Shown one piece after another: positions 9,232-18,468 of a DNA stretch of 64,000 nt. The notes under the pieces are model-generated. The model did not search any database. It had not been told where the DNA came from and was given only the letters and a program-made list of their open reading frames with translations. Origin of the DNA: QHXM01 sp036403435 (GTDB lineage Bacteria; Acidobacteriota; Blastocatellia; Pyrinomonadales; Pyrinomonadaceae); contig DASWQY010000203.1 in NCBI GenBank assembly GCA_036403435.1, forward strand, positions 124,001-188,000, given 5' to 3'. Position 1 is the first letter of the stretch. Each line of letters begins with the position of its first letter. The position numbers were made by a program, and so were the translations under genes.

Positions 9232-10335
9232 TCAGTCTCCGGCCGACGCCTCCACCTTGTTCGAGACGACTTCGCCATCCGGCATGATGATCCTTTTGTG
9301 GTCGGGCGTGACGACCTCGCCCTCCATGGTGACCTCCTCGCCCGAGGGCATCGGCACGGGCAGGCTATCCAGGAAACGCTCGGCGTCGATGGCGGCCATG
9401 CAGCCGGAGCCGGCGGCCGTCACAGCCTGGCGGTAGAAGGAGTCCTGCACGTCGCCCGCGGCGAAGATGCCTGGGACGTTCGTCGCCATCGAGTGGCCCG
9501 CGGTCTTGAGGTAGCCGGTCTCGTCCATCTCCAGTTGGCCCTTGAACAGCTCCGTGTTCGGCTTGTGGCCGATGGCTATGAAGACGCCCTCGCAGGGGAA
9601 GACGGTCTCCTCGTCCGTCTTGCGGTTGTAGAGCCTGACGCTCGTCACGCCGTCTTCCATTGTGCCAAGAATCTCTCTGACCTCTGTGTTCCAGATGAAC
9701 TCGATCTTCGGATTGTTGAGCGCCTTGTCCTGCATAATCTTTGAGGCCCGCAGAGAGCCGCGGCGGTGGACGACGAAGACGCGGCTGGCGTAGCGCGTCA
9801 AAAACGTGGCCTCTTCCATCGCCGTGTCGCCGCCCCCGACGACGACCAGCCGCTTGTTGCGGAACGCGGGCAGCGGCCCGTCGCAGGTGGCGCAGGCCGA
9901 GACGCCGTTGCCGCCGAGACCCACAGGCACTTTCGCCTCGCCCGGAATCCCGAGCCACTTGGCCGACGCGCCCGAGGCGATGATTAAAGTTTCCGCCTCG
10001 ACGTGGTGGCCCTCGCGCGTGTAGAGCTTGAAGGGGCGCTCGCTCAGGTCAACGCGCTCGATGTTGGCTTCGAGGATTTCTGTGCCAAAGCGGAGCGCCT
10101 GGCCGCGAAACTGCTCCATCAGCTCCGGCCCCTGGATGCCGCTCTCGAAGCCTGGGTAATTCTCCACCTCGGTCGTAATCATCAACTGGCCGCCGGGAAT
10201 CAACTGCTTCTCTGGGTCGTTGGCGTCAATCACGAGGGGGCTCAGATTGGCCCGCGCCGTGTAAATGGCGGCCGTCAGCCCGGCCGGCCCCGTGCCGATG
10301 ATGACGACCTCTCTGTGCATCTTTTCTGTGGTCAT
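9232..10335 (-). CDS. trxB: Thioredoxin reductase (NADPH)
   Basis: Transfers electrons from NADPH through FAD to thioredoxin in the cytoplasm. The FAD-binding motif GTGPAG is near residue 14, the redox-active pair CATC is at 148-151, and the NADPH motif VVGGGDTAMEEA begins near 165, followed by VVHRRGSLRAS. A late GIFAAGDVQD segment completes the FAD site. At 367 residues it is about 50 longer than the usual enzyme: the C-terminal tail after the flavin domain is rich in charged residues and contains two short similar phrases, SGEEV/DGEVV. No thioredoxin gene is nearby. Confidence 0.95.
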   Translation of the reverse strand: MTTEKMHREVVIIGTGPAGLTAAIYTARANLSPLVIDANDPEKQLIPGGQLMITTEVENYPGFESGIQGPELMEQFRGQALRFGTEILEANIERVDLSERPFKLYTREGHHVEAETLIIASGASAKWLGIPGEAKVPVGLGGNGVSACATCDGPLPAFRNKRLVVVGGGDTAMEEATFLTRYASRVFVVHRRGSLRASKIMQDKALNNPKIEFIWNTEVREILGTMEDGVTSVRLYNRKTDEETVFPCEGVFIAIGHKPNTELFKGQLEMDETGYLKTAGHSMATNVPGIFAAGDVQDSFYRQAVTAAGSGCMAAIDAERFLDSLPVPMPSGEEVTMEGEVVTPDHKRIIMPDGEVVSNKVEASAGD

Positions 10336-10561
10336 GTGCGTGTGCCTCGGTCTCCTTAGGGAAGCTGGGAACGAGGGCTTTTCGCGCCCGTTGCGCCAGA
10401 AGAGTGTAGCCTTTTCAGTTACGCGTGTAGTATAACAGACGCGCTGAAGTAGTTAGAACACCCGACCGGGAAGGCCGGACGGCGCGGTTCGGGCCGCCGC
10501 AAGTTTTCCGCCCTGGCCGCCGCGACCCGCCGCCGCAACAACTTGTAACCGGGAAGCCAGA

Positions 10562-11449
10562 TTGAGCACACAGGAGAGTAACGCGGGGAGTTTCGCGGTC
10601 GAGACCGTCGCCGTGCTCGGCGCGGGCACGATGGGGCACGGCATCGCGCAGGTGGCGGCCGCCGCGGGCTACAAGGTCGTCCTGCGCGACGTGGACCGCG
10701 ACGCGCTCGGGCGCGCGATTCGAGCCATCGAGCGCAACCTACAGAAGGGCATCGAGCGCGCCAAGCTGACCGAGGAGGACCGTGACCTGACGCTCCAGCG
10801 CATCCGCGGGGCCGTCCAGTTGACCGAGACTGCGGCGGCAGACCTCTTCATAGAGGCCGCGCCGGAAGTCCTCGAAATCAAGCGCGAAATCCTGCGCGAA
10901 GTCGAACAGGTCGCGCGCCGCCCGTTCATCTTCGCCTCGAACACCTCTTCGCTCTCGATCACAGACCTGGCGCGCGGCGCGCGCAGCCCGGAGCGCGTCG
11001 TCGGGATGCATTTTTTCAACCCGGTCCACATCATGCGGCTCGTGGAAGTGGTGCGCGGGCGGGACACGAGCGAGGAGACCGTGCGGGCGGCGCGCGCGGT
11101 CGGGCTGAGGATGAAGAAGGAGCCGATCACGGTCCGCGACGTGCCCGGCTTCGCCTCCTCGCGCCTCGGAGTGGCGCTCGGGCTGGAGGCGATGCGGATG
11201 GTGGAGCAGGGCGTGGCGAGCGCGCGCGACATAGATACGGCGATGGAATTAGGTTATAACCACCCTATGGGGCCGCTGCGGCTGACGGACCTCGTGGGTC
11301 TGGACGTGCGCCTGGCAATAGCCGAATACTTGTACATGGCGCTAGCCTCCGAAACTTTCCGCCCGCCCGAAATCCTCCGCCGCATGGTCGGCGAAGGTAA
11401 GCTCGGCAAGAAGACGGGCGAAGGCTTTTATGAATGGGAGGAGAAGTAG
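10562..11449 (+). CDS. 3-hydroxyacyl-CoA (3-hydroxybutyryl-CoA) dehydrogenase
   Basis: NAD(P)-dependent oxidation of 3-hydroxyacyl-CoA, or the reverse reduction, in fatty-acid or butanoate metabolism. The Rossmann motif VLGAGTMGHGIAQ lies near residues 18-30. The catalytic His region is GMHFFNPVHIMRLVEVV, and the C-terminal dimerisation domain contains GYNHPMGPLRLTDLVGLD. Length (295) is typical of the single-function form. The TTG start lacks a strong ribosome site, but no better start precedes the Rossmann strand. An enoyl-CoA hydratase follows one gene downstream, fitting a beta-oxidation or butanoate pair. The TAG stop is shared with the first bases of the palindrome at 11448. Confidence 0.93.
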   Translation: MSTQESNAGSFAVETVAVLGAGTMGHGIAQVAAAAGYKVVLRDVDRDALGRAIRAIERNLQKGIERAKLTEEDRDLTLQRIRGAVQLTETAAADLFIEAAPEVLEIKREILREVEQVARRPFIFASNTSSLSITDLARGARSPERVVGMHFFNPVHIMRLVEVVRGRDTSEETVRAARAVGLRMKKEPITVRDVPGFASSRLGVALGLEAMRMVEQGVASARDIDTAMELGYNHPMGPLRLTDLVGLDVRLAIAEYLYMALASETFRPPEILRRMVGEGKLGKKTGEGFYEWEEK

Positions 11450-11571
11450 TGGTCAGTGGTCAGTGGTCGGTGGTCAGTTAAAAACTGATTCCGAATCTTG
11501 TGCCAAAATCTTGGGGACTCAAGACCGCCGACACGCCACTATTCGCCACCGACCACTGACCACTGACCACT
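11448..11571. repeat. Palindromic intergenic repeat, GGTCAGT class
   Basis: Perfect 26-bp arms (11448-11473 and 11546-11571) are built from AGTGGTC / GACCACT heptamers around a 72-base loop. The first two bases belong to the TAG stop of the dehydrogenase, and the second arm ends four bases before the ATG at 11576. A sister copy with 35-bp arms lies at 63139-63262. Confidence 0.85.
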
Positions 11572-11575
11572 GCTT

Positions 11576-11965
11576 ATGAGTGCTCCCTACAACGAAGAAA
11601 AACGCCTGACGCTGCGGATGGCGCTCCGCCTGCCCATCGTTGTTTCGGGACGGAGCGAGGACGGGGCCGCGTGGAGCGAGCCGACCGAGACGGACGACAT
11701 CTCGACGGGCGGCGCGCTCTTCCACCTCAACCAGAAGGTGAACCGCGGCGAGCGGCTCTACCTGCGCGCGCACCGCCCCGATGGCGCGCCCATCGAAGTC
11801 ACCGTCACGGTCGTCCGCGTCGCGCCCGCCATCTACGGCACGGCGCGCGTCGGCGTCTCCATCGCCGAGCCGGTCGAGAACTGGCTGCGCCTCTTCGTCT
11901 CCTGGGTGGCGGACGAGCAGCCCTCGCAGACGGACTCCGAAGGTGAGACCTCGACGCCGGAGTGA
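11576..11965 (+). CDS. PilZ-domain protein
   Basis: Probable c-di-GMP receptor of 129 residues. The arginine-bearing N-terminal segment KRLTLRMALRLPI and the DISTGGALF strand match the PilZ ligand signature (RxxxR and D/NxSxxG). The remainder forms a six-strand-type barrel. The C-terminal 20 residues are acidic and probably disordered. It lies between two acyl-CoA genes, but repeats separate it from both. Target pathway unknown. Confidence 0.82.
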   Translation: MSAPYNEEKRLTLRMALRLPIVVSGRSEDGAAWSEPTETDDISTGGALFHLNQKVNRGERLYLRAHRPDGAPIEVTVTVVRVAPAIYGTARVGVSIAEPVENWLRLFVSWVADEQPSQTDSEGETSTPE

Positions 11966-11966
11966 T

Positions 11967-12012
11967 TTAATCTCAAACCTGGAATCTCAAACTTCAAATC
12001 AGAAGGGTCAGT
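11967..12012 (+). repeat. Short direct repeats, AATCTCAAAC class
   Basis: AATCTCAAAC occurs twice, followed by TTCAAATCAG, in the gap before the hydratase. The words resemble the AAATCTCAAATCTGAAATC run inside 52245-52350. Confidence 0.45.
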
Positions 12013-12017
12013 AGTTC

Positions 12018-12824
12018 ATGTCGCAATCTCAAGAGTCTCTGTCGCCGTCTTACGAAACGCTCCTGGTCGAGCGGCGCGGCCGCGTCGCCCTCATCACCAT
12101 CAACCGCCCCGAGAAGCGGAACGCGCTCAACATCAAGACACGCGAAGAGGGCGCGCGCCTGCTCGAAGAGTTGCGCGACGACGAGTCGGTGGGCGTCGTC
12201 GTCTTCACGGGCGCGGGCGACAAGGCGTTCATCGCGGGCGCGGATATAGCCGAATTCGCCGGGCGCACGGCGCTCACGCAGCGCGACGTGATGACGGCGC
12301 GCTCGCTCTTTACGGCGATTGACACGTTTCCGAAGCCCGTCATCGCAATGGTCAACGGCTACTGCCTGGGCGGCGGCTGCGAATTGGCCCTGGCCTGCGA
12401 CATACGCATCTCCAGCGAGACGGCCTCGTTCGGCCAGCCCGAGATTAACCTGGGCATCATCCCCGGCGGCGGCGGGACCCAGCGCCTGACGCGCCTCGTC
12501 GGCGAGGGCAAGGCGATGGAGCTGATCCTGACGGGCGACATCATCAACGCGCAGGCCGCCTACGGCATCGGCCTGGTCAACATGGTCGTGCCGGCCGCCG
12601 ACCTCGAAGCGAAGACGATGGAGCTGGCGAACCGCATCGCGGAGAAGAGCCCCGTCGCGCTCCGCATGGCGAAGGAGGCCGTCAAGCTCGCCTCGCGCTC
12701 GAACCTGGACGAAGGCTTGCGCCGCGAAGTTGACCTCTTCGCGCTCTGCTTCTCCAGCGAAGACAAGGACGAGGGCGTCAGCGCCTTCCTCGAAAAGCGT
12801 AAGCCCGCGTTCAAGGGGAAGTAA
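12018..12824 (+). CDS. Enoyl-CoA hydratase (crotonase family)
   Basis: Adds water to 2-enoyl-CoA. Crotonase landmarks are present in order: FIAGADIAEF (oxyanion-hole strand), GYCLGGGCELALACDIRI (first catalytic glutamate in GGGCELA) and FGQPEINLGIIPGGGGTQRL (second catalytic glutamate in PEINLG). Both catalytic acids are intact, so hydratase activity is expected. At 268 residues it is the standard length. It sits on the same strand as the 3-hydroxyacyl-CoA dehydrogenase with only the PilZ gene between; the two enzymes catalyse consecutive steps. Confidence 0.95.
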   Translation: MSQSQESLSPSYETLLVERRGRVALITINRPEKRNALNIKTREEGARLLEELRDDESVGVVVFTGAGDKAFIAGADIAEFAGRTALTQRDVMTARSLFTAIDTFPKPVIAMVNGYCLGGGCELALACDIRISSETASFGQPEINLGIIPGGGGTQRLTRLVGEGKAMELILTGDIINAQAAYGIGLVNMVVPAADLEAKTMELANRIAEKSPVALRMAKEAVKLASRSNLDEGLRREVDLFALCFSSEDKDEGVSAFLEKRKPAFKGK

Positions 12825-12834
12825 GTGAACGTGC

Positions 12835-12895
12835 GATTATTGATTTTTGATTTGCGGCTGGAATCAGCAAATCACAAATCAATAATCAAAAATTC
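12835..12895. repeat. Palindromic intergenic repeat, GATTTTTGATT class
   Basis: GATTATTGATTTTTGATTTGC pairs with GCAAATCACAAATCAATAATC around an 11-base loop. It starts 11 bases after the hydratase stop and ends two bases before the next ATG. Confidence 0.7.
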
Positions 12896-12897
12896 CT

Positions 12898-13119
12898 ATG
12901 CGCATTGTCGCGCTTATCCTCGGCCTGGTCGTCGCCGCGTGGGGCGGCACGATTGCCTATCGCGCGTTCTTTCTCGAACCTGATGCGGCCGTCGTCATCA
13001 ACACGACGAGCGGCGCGGTCAGAGAGTACCCGAACCTGCTGCGCGCGTCTCTGGGCATCGTGATGCTCGTCGGCGGCGCGTGCGTGGCCTTCCTCGCGGC
13101 CCGTCGTAAGCCTCTGTGA
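12898..13119 (+). CDS. Small two-helix membrane protein
   Basis: A 73-residue protein with two hydrophobic segments (about 3-25 and 49-67) joined by a polar loop containing VINTTSGAVREYP. Unknown family. The ATG is separated from the preceding gene by a palindrome only. Confidence 0.55.
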   Translation: MRIVALILGLVVAAWGGTIAYRAFFLEPDAAVVINTTSGAVREYPNLLRASLGIVMLVGGACVAFLAARRKPL

Positions 13120-13143
13120 GCGACCTCTCCGGTTCAGCCAAAC

Positions 13144-13190
13144 AAAGAAACGCCCCGCCGTTCAGGTGACAGCGGGGCGCTTCTCTTTGC
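13144..13190. terminator. Bidirectional terminator
   Basis: CGCCCCGC (13151-13158) and GCGGGGCG (13172-13179) form the stem, flanked by AAAGAAA on the left and TTCTCTTT on the right, between convergent genes. Confidence 0.75.
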
Positions 13191-13213
13191 GCTTGAGTTT
13201 TCTTATTCCGAAC

Positions 13214-13552
13214 TCAGTAACGCCGGGCCGAGCGGCGGCGCTTACGAAGCCCGTAGGTGTAGACGGCCGCGCCGCCGCCGCCGATGGCTGCGCCGATGGC
13301 CGCGCCGCGGCCTCCGCCGGCGATGCCGCCGATGATCGCGCCGCCGACGGCCCCGCCCGCGGTCGTCAACTTATCCCTGTGCTTCTGCCAGAAGCTGCGG
13401 CCGTGCTTGTGGCCGTCGCCGACGCAAGCGTAGTGCGTGTGCACCATGTTGCCGTGCCTGTGGCGGAGCCTGCCGCACTGCGCCTCGGCCGCCGCCGGCA
13501 CCATCACTGAGAGCACCGCCGCCGCCACGAGAATCGTGAAGAATCTCCTCAT
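13214..13552 (-). CDS. Exported glycine-zipper protein
   Basis: A 112-residue protein. A signal peptide (MRRFFTILVAAAVLSVMVPAAAEA) is followed by a cysteine/histidine-rich segment (CGRLRHRHGNMVHTHYACVG), then a glycine-zipper-like region (GGAVGGAIIGGIAGGGRGAA) typical of membrane-inserting helices, and a basic tail. The ATG at 13552 follows AAGGGGG. The His/Cys segment could bind metal, which is inference. Confidence 0.7.
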   Translation of the reverse strand: MRRFFTILVAAAVLSVMVPAAAEAQCGRLRHRHGNMVHTHYACVGDGHKHGRSFWQKHRDKLTTAGGAVGGAIIGGIAGGGRGAAIGAAIGGGGAAVYTYGLRKRRRSARRY

Positions 13553-13805
13553 CTCGCACACCCCCTTCAGAGTCCCGTTGATTTAAGGGAGAGAATTTTC
13601 GTCTTCGCGCCCAGTATAAAATTAAAAGGGGCGGAATGAAAGCCCCGCCTTCGCGCCCTCCAGCGCCTGCACCAAAACTCCCCTCCCCTGCTAAGTTGAC
13701 TCTTCACGAGCGGGTCTTGTAAATTGAAAGCACTGACGGAATCTTCTGAGAATCCACAGCGATTCCAGGTTCCCGCGCTCGCCCGCCGAGCGCCCGTCCG
13801 AATGT

Positions 13806-13878
<73 letters not shown>

Positions 13879-14148
13879 TAAACCCTCTGACGCGCAGAAC
13901 GCTTGCGAGAAAATCTTTAGTCAGTCAGGCTGGAGGAAGGGTTTGCGCCGCCCGCGCGCTGTGTGGGCGGACGCAATTCGTCGCGGGCCGGCGAAACTTA
14001 TTGACATTGGTAGAAAGACTGTTTACCTTTCGCCTCAGTTCAATGGGCCGAAGTGCGCTGCCTGATTTCTGTGCCAATTAAAACCTGCGGCTCCGGCTAG
14101 AGCGCCGACGACGCTTCCACATTCCCTTCGCGAGCCCGCTCGACGTAG
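13879..14148 (+). promoter_or_regulatory. Leader with candidate sigma-70-type promoter for the CHAT-locus sigma gene
   Basis: TTGACA (14001-14006), a 17-base spacer and TACCTT (14024-14029) lie about 120 bases before the ATG at 14149. The -35 is perfect and the -10 matches only three of six. The rest of the 270-base gap shows no gene. Confidence 0.4.
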
Positions 14149-14709
14149 ATGAGTCATGAAAATTCTCTTACTCAGGCGGCCTTCGATTCCCTGTTAGCCT
14201 GGCTCGATCCCGACCGCGAGTGTGCCGGGAGGAAGTACGAGTACATCCGCCAGCGCCTGATCAAGATTTTCACCTGCCGCGGCCGCCACGACGCCGACGA
14301 ACTCGCCGACGAGACCATCAACCGCGTCATCTTAAAGGCCGCGAAGCTCGCCGAGGAATACATCGGCGACCCGGCCCTCTACTTCTACGGGGTGGCACAA
14401 AAAGTCTACCTGGAGTCGCTGAGGAAGCGCCCGCCCGCCGTCCAGCAGCCGCCCGCCGACGCCGCGCCGCCCGAGGCCGAGCGGGAATACGCATGTCTCG
14501 ACAAATGCATGGGAGAGCTTTCCGCCGCCAACCGCGAGTTGATTTTGGAGTATTACCGGAACGACAAGGGGCAGAAGGTCGAATACCGTAAGAAGCTGGC
14601 CGAGAGGCTCGGGCTAGGGCAGAACGCCGTCCGCATACGAGCGCACCGCATCAGGCAGACGCTCCAGCACTGCGTCGAGGAGTGCCTGGAGCAGAGCGCG
14701 TCGGCGTGA
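14149..14709 (+). CDS. Sigma-70-like (ECF-type) factor of the CHAT locus
   Basis: A 186-residue protein with a divergent region 2 (residues about 20-85, YEYIRQRLIKIFTCRG and DADELADETINRVI) and a helix-turn-helix like sigma region 4 (about 140-175, KKLAERLGLGQNAVRIRAHR). A proline/alanine-rich linker separates them. It probably directs RNA polymerase to a small regulon. The next gene on the same strand, 63 bases on, is a single-pass membrane protein that could restrain it. The TPR-CHAT and clostripain genes beyond are convergent. Confidence 0.75.
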   Translation: MSHENSLTQAAFDSLLAWLDPDRECAGRKYEYIRQRLIKIFTCRGRHDADELADETINRVILKAAKLAEEYIGDPALYFYGVAQKVYLESLRKRPPAVQQPPADAAPPEAEREYACLDKCMGELSAANRELILEYYRNDKGQKVEYRKKLAERLGLGQNAVRIRAHRIRQTLQHCVEECLEQSASA

Positions 14710-14772
14710 AATGTAGTTCGACTTTTTAGCATATCAAGTTGGGGGGCGGAATTTGCCAGAGTATTATTTATA

Positions 14773-15552
14773 ATGGCGAGTTTAGAACACGAAGAGATAA
14801 AGCAATACCTGCTCGGGCTGGCCTCGCCGGAGGTCCAGCGGGCGATTGAGGAGCGCCTGCTGACCGAGGAGAGTTTTCTGGAAGAGCTGAGTTTTGCGGA
14901 AGAAGAATTGATAGACGACTACGACGGCGGCGCTCTGCCGGCCAACGAGCGCGCGGGCTTCGAGCAGAACTTTCTGTCCACAGACGAGCGGCGGCGCAAG
15001 CTGCGTTTCGCGCGGGCGCTCACCCGCTACTCGTCGGAAAAGGCGGGGACGAAATCGGCGGAGCTGTCGTCGGCGAAGCGGACACTGGCCGAGCGCCTGC
15101 GCGCTTTCTGGCGCGGCCAGCCCGCGTGGCTGCGCGTCGCCGCGACGCTCGCGCTCGTCGCCGTCCTGGCCGCCGCCTGGTGGTTCTCCTTCCCGCGCAC
15201 GGCATCGCCCAGGACAGTCGTCGCGCTGAGCCTGCCCCTCACCGCCAGCAGCGACCGCGCTCAAGGGGCGCAAGCGAGCAAGGTCAAGCTCAACCCCGAC
15301 GACGACGCGCTGAAAATTTCCTTGAGACTGCCCGGCGGGCTCGCTCCCGGCTCAGCCTACCGCGTCGAGCTGATGGACGAGGGCGGGAAGGCCAGCACCG
15401 TAAAGATAAGCGAGCAGGACGAAAAATCTGTCTCGGTCATTATCCCCACGAGCCAACTCGCGCGCGGGCCGTACGCCATCAGACTCTACGCGGCCCCGGC
15501 CGGCGGCGCGGAGCAGCGCGTCCCCGGCAGCTACCTCTTCACCGTCGAATAA
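14773..15552 (+). CDS. Single-pass membrane protein, probable anti-sigma factor
   Basis: A 259-residue protein: a cytoplasmic helical, acidic N-terminal region (about 1-115), one transmembrane helix (about 118-138, LRVAATLALVAVLAAAWWF) and an extracytoplasmic beta-rich domain. It lacks the Hx3Cx2C zinc motif of classical ZAS anti-sigma factors, so the role is inferred from topology and from its position after a sigma-like gene. Its last 22 bases overlap, tail to tail, the end of the CHAT gene. Confidence 0.6.
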   Translation: MASLEHEEIKQYLLGLASPEVQRAIEERLLTEESFLEELSFAEEELIDDYDGGALPANERAGFEQNFLSTDERRRKLRFARALTRYSSEKAGTKSAELSSAKRTLAERLRAFWRGQPAWLRVAATLALVAVLAAAWWFSFPRTASPRTVVALSLPLTASSDRAQGAQASKVKLNPDDDALKISLRLPGGLAPGSAYRVELMDEGGKASTVKISEQDEKSVSVIIPTSQLARGPYAIRLYAAPAGGAEQRVPGSYLFTVE

Positions 15553-18392
15553 TCACCCGATTCCTGAGCGCGTCCGGCCCTGCGTCGAACCCACCAGGCG
15601 GCGGCGGCAAGCAGCCCGAACAAAACCACGACGCTAATCATCTTCGGCTGGGTCGAAGACTCGACCGCCACGCGCGGCGACCTGATGACTTGGCGGTACT
15701 CGCCCTGCAACGTGAACCCCGCCCAGTAGTACGGCGCACCCCACTGCGGCTCCCGCCGGATACTGTTCTGCGCCGCGCGCAGGGCCTCCGCCGGCGTCAT
15801 CCCGCGCCTCAGCAGGTTGCCGTAGAAACGCTTCATCAATTCGGCGGTCGCCTCGTCGTCCACCTTCCACAAGCTCGCCAGCACGCTCGACGCGCCCGCG
15901 TACATGAACCCGCGCGTCAGTCCGATGAGCCCCTCGCCGCGCACCTCCTTGCCGAGCGCCGTGCTGCACGCGCTCAGGACCACCAACTCGACCGGCGCGC
16001 GCAGGCCGTAAACGTCTTGCAGCCCGACGAAGCCGTCCTGCGGCCGCCCGTCGCGGTCAACGGTCGAGAGCATGAGGCCGGAGTTCTCGGGCCGCGCGGG
16101 GTCCAGGAAGCCGTGCGTGGCGAAGTGCAGAATCGCGTACCCGCTCAGGTCCGTGCCGCGCAGCCGCTCGCGCGAGGCGTCGAAGCCCTCCGCGACGAAG
16201 GTTTCTTCATCGGAAGCCACGCCACGCAGGTAGGCCAGTTCCTGCTTGTTATAGAACAGGGGCTGGACGGCCGCCGGGTCGTAAGTGTCACCCTTCAGCT
16301 CTACGTCGCGCAGGGCGGCCTGCAAGCGCCCGTCTTCGAGCGAACTCGCGGAGGCCGACTGGTCGCCGTCGGTCGCCGCCTTGCGCTGCGCGTAGTTCGC
16401 GGGGAAGACGGGGTCGCCGAAGGCCGCCAGCGTCTTCGCCGCGGGCCGGCGGCGGGCGGCCTCCTCCCGCAGCTCGCCGAGGATGGAGGCCGAAGGCGCG
16501 TTGACTATCTCGTGGCCCGCGACGAGCGGCTCGCGCTCGCCCGTGGGCGAAGGCAGCGCCTGGAAAGGGATGTAATTGAGCGCGCCGTCGGCGACGACGA
16601 TGATGCGCCGCTTCTTTAACTCCGAGGCGACGGGCGTGAGAATCAACTGTGCCAATTCCTGGGCCGCCGGGCCGGGCCCGTCCGGCGGGCCGCCGGAGGG
16701 CGGGCTGGCGAGCGCCTCGTAAACCCTCCGCGCCGACTCGTCAATCAGGGGCCGCGCCGCCAGCTCGTAGCTCTTGAAGCCGTCGCGCGTGACGGCCCAG
16801 ACGTAGCTCTTGTCAGCGCCGAGGCTATACTCAAGCAGCACCGTCTCGTCGTCCGTGATGACTTCTTTCTGGATTTGGCCCAAGTCCCAGGCTACGGGCC
16901 GCGTCAGCCGTCCGTAAGACGGGTAACGCGCGCGGATGGTTTCGGTGACTTGCTGATACTCTGCCTCTAACCTTCCCAGCTCCGCCTCCAGCGCGGCCAG
17001 CTCTTCCTTCCTGTACGTCTCCTTGCCGAGCAGCGCGACACGGTAGTCCTCCTTCACGCGCAGCGATTGGCGGAGCGACTTTTCGCGCCCGGCCAGTTGC
17101 GGGTCGAGGCCGGGCACGAGGTTGGTCTGCGTGTCGCGCAGCAACTCGGCCAGCGAGCGCGCCCGAGCCAGCTCGCTCGTCTCGAACGCGCGCGCGTCGA
17201 GCCCCCGCGACCGCTCAGCTTCGTGCCGCCGCATCAGGCACTCGACGTACTGCTCGTACCGCTCGTGGACGGTCGCGGAGAAGGCGGCGGTCAGGTCGCT
17301 GCTCGTGGAGACGCGGCGCACGTCCTCTGTGGCCTTGATGGACTGCCGCAAGTAGTCTTCCGCCGCGGCGTAGTTCCCGGACTTCAACTCCAACTGGCCC
17401 AGTCCGTAATAGACCGCGGCCTGGTTGATGCGGTCGGACAACTTGCCGAAGGCCGCGAGCGCCCGGCGGTAGTAGGCGCGCGCGCGGGCGAGGCGGCCTT
17501 GCCGCTGGCAGGCGCGCGCAATCAGTGCGCGCACGCGCGCGGCCTCCTTCGGGTTGACGGCCTCCGTGTACCTGACGAGCGCGAACTCCAGGTGCGGGAG
17601 CGCCACGTCATATTGGCCCATCGCGATGTGGACGCGGCCCAAGTATTCGTGGCCCTCGGCCGCGTCGAGGCTGCGCGGCGCGAAGCCCGCCACGGCCTGC
17701 CGCAAATGGCTTAACGCTTCGGGGTAGTTTCCTAAAAGGTAGTAAGTGTAGCCGACGCCCAGGAGGCTCCTCCTGTTGTCGCGCTCGTCGGGCGTTCGGA
17801 GGTAGTAGGCGAGCGCGCGCTGGTACTGGATGAGTCCCTTCTCGGGCAGCCCGCTCTCGTTGAAAATGTAGCCGAGCCCGCTGGCGATTTGGCCCAGGTA
17901 GTAAGGCTCGTCGCTGTCTTTAATCAGGCCCTGCGCCCGCAGGAAGAGGGAGAGCGACTGGGCCCACTCGCCCGCGCGGGCGTTGGTGATGCCCATCATG
18001 ATTAAAGTCGCGGCCTGCTCGCGCGTGTCGCCGAGGTCGCGCCACAGTTGGAGCGCGCGCTCGTAGTTCTCGACAGCCTCGGGCAAGTCGCTCTGTGCCA
18101 AAAGACAGCGGGCGACCTGGAAGTAGGCGCGGGCGGTCCCGGCCTTGTCGGCGGTGGCCTGCCAGAGCGCGAGGGCACGCCGCGCGGTTTGCAGGGCGAG
18201 AGGGTGATTCTCTTTGTTCTGCTCCGCGCTCAGCGCCAGCAACTCCGTCGCCTGCCGCGTGACGCCCTCGTCCGTCGCCTCGCCCGCGGCCTTCGACAGC
18301 CCGCGCGGCTCGACGCGCGGGGCGAGGCAAAGCGACAAGACCAAAAAGATGGTGAGGCTGCGCGCCACTTTCATAGGGCTCATGGCGGTCAT
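15531..18392 (-). CDS. Exported or membrane-bound TPR-CHAT protease
   Basis: A 953-residue protein. A signal sequence (about 7-25) is followed by about ten tetratricopeptide repeats (about 45-400), a linker with coiled-coil tendency (about 430-500) and a C-terminal CHAT caspase-fold peptidase domain. The catalytic pair is visible: His760 in ILHFATHGFLD and Cys809 in VVLSACSTALG. A transmembrane helix (about 915-935) and a basic tail end the chain. CHAT proteins cleave partner proteins when TPRs or accessory factors sense a trigger. The start is uncertain: ATGs at 18392, 18383 and 18374 all lack strong ribosome sites. A clostripain-family gene lies 76 bases upstream on the same strand. Confidence 0.9.
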   Translation of the reverse strand: MTAMSPMKVARSLTIFLVLSLCLAPRVEPRGLSKAAGEATDEGVTRQATELLALSAEQNKENHPLALQTARRALALWQATADKAGTARAYFQVARCLLAQSDLPEAVENYERALQLWRDLGDTREQAATLIMMGITNARAGEWAQSLSLFLRAQGLIKDSDEPYYLGQIASGLGYIFNESGLPEKGLIQYQRALAYYLRTPDERDNRRSLLGVGYTYYLLGNYPEALSHLRQAVAGFAPRSLDAAEGHEYLGRVHIAMGQYDVALPHLEFALVRYTEAVNPKEAARVRALIARACQRQGRLARARAYYRRALAAFGKLSDRINQAAVYYGLGQLELKSGNYAAAEDYLRQSIKATEDVRRVSTSSDLTAAFSATVHERYEQYVECLMRRHEAERSRGLDARAFETSELARARSLAELLRDTQTNLVPGLDPQLAGREKSLRQSLRVKEDYRVALLGKETYRKEELAALEAELGRLEAEYQQVTETIRARYPSYGRLTRPVAWDLGQIQKEVITDDETVLLEYSLGADKSYVWAVTRDGFKSYELAARPLIDESARRVYEALASPPSGGPPDGPGPAAQELAQLILTPVASELKKRRIIVVADGALNYIPFQALPSPTGEREPLVAGHEIVNAPSASILGELREEAARRRPAAKTLAAFGDPVFPANYAQRKAATDGDQSASASSLEDGRLQAALRDVELKGDTYDPAAVQPLFYNKQELAYLRGVASDEETFVAEGFDASRERLRGTDLSGYAILHFATHGFLDPARPENSGLMLSTVDRDGRPQDGFVGLQDVYGLRAPVELVVLSACSTALGKEVRGEGLIGLTRGFMYAGASSVLASLWKVDDEATAELMKRFYGNLLRRGMTPAEALRAAQNSIRREPQWGAPYYWAGFTLQGEYRQVIRSPRVAVESSTQPKMISVVVLFGLLAAAAWWVRRRAGRAQESGDYSTVKR

Positions 18393-18468
18393 GGGGCCGA
18401 GCCGCCTGACGTTAAAGGAAGCGTGTGCTGTTGACGCGAACTAACCCTCGGGCGATTGACCTCGCGGG

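Noticed and set aside
13879..14148. Integration next to the tRNA-Ala gene
   Set aside because: No partial tRNA copy, integrase or phage-like gene is seen downstream.
15126..16619. Long plus-strand frame of 497 codons
   Set aside because: Shadow of the CHAT gene and the preceding anti-sigma-like gene; arginine-rich and featureless.
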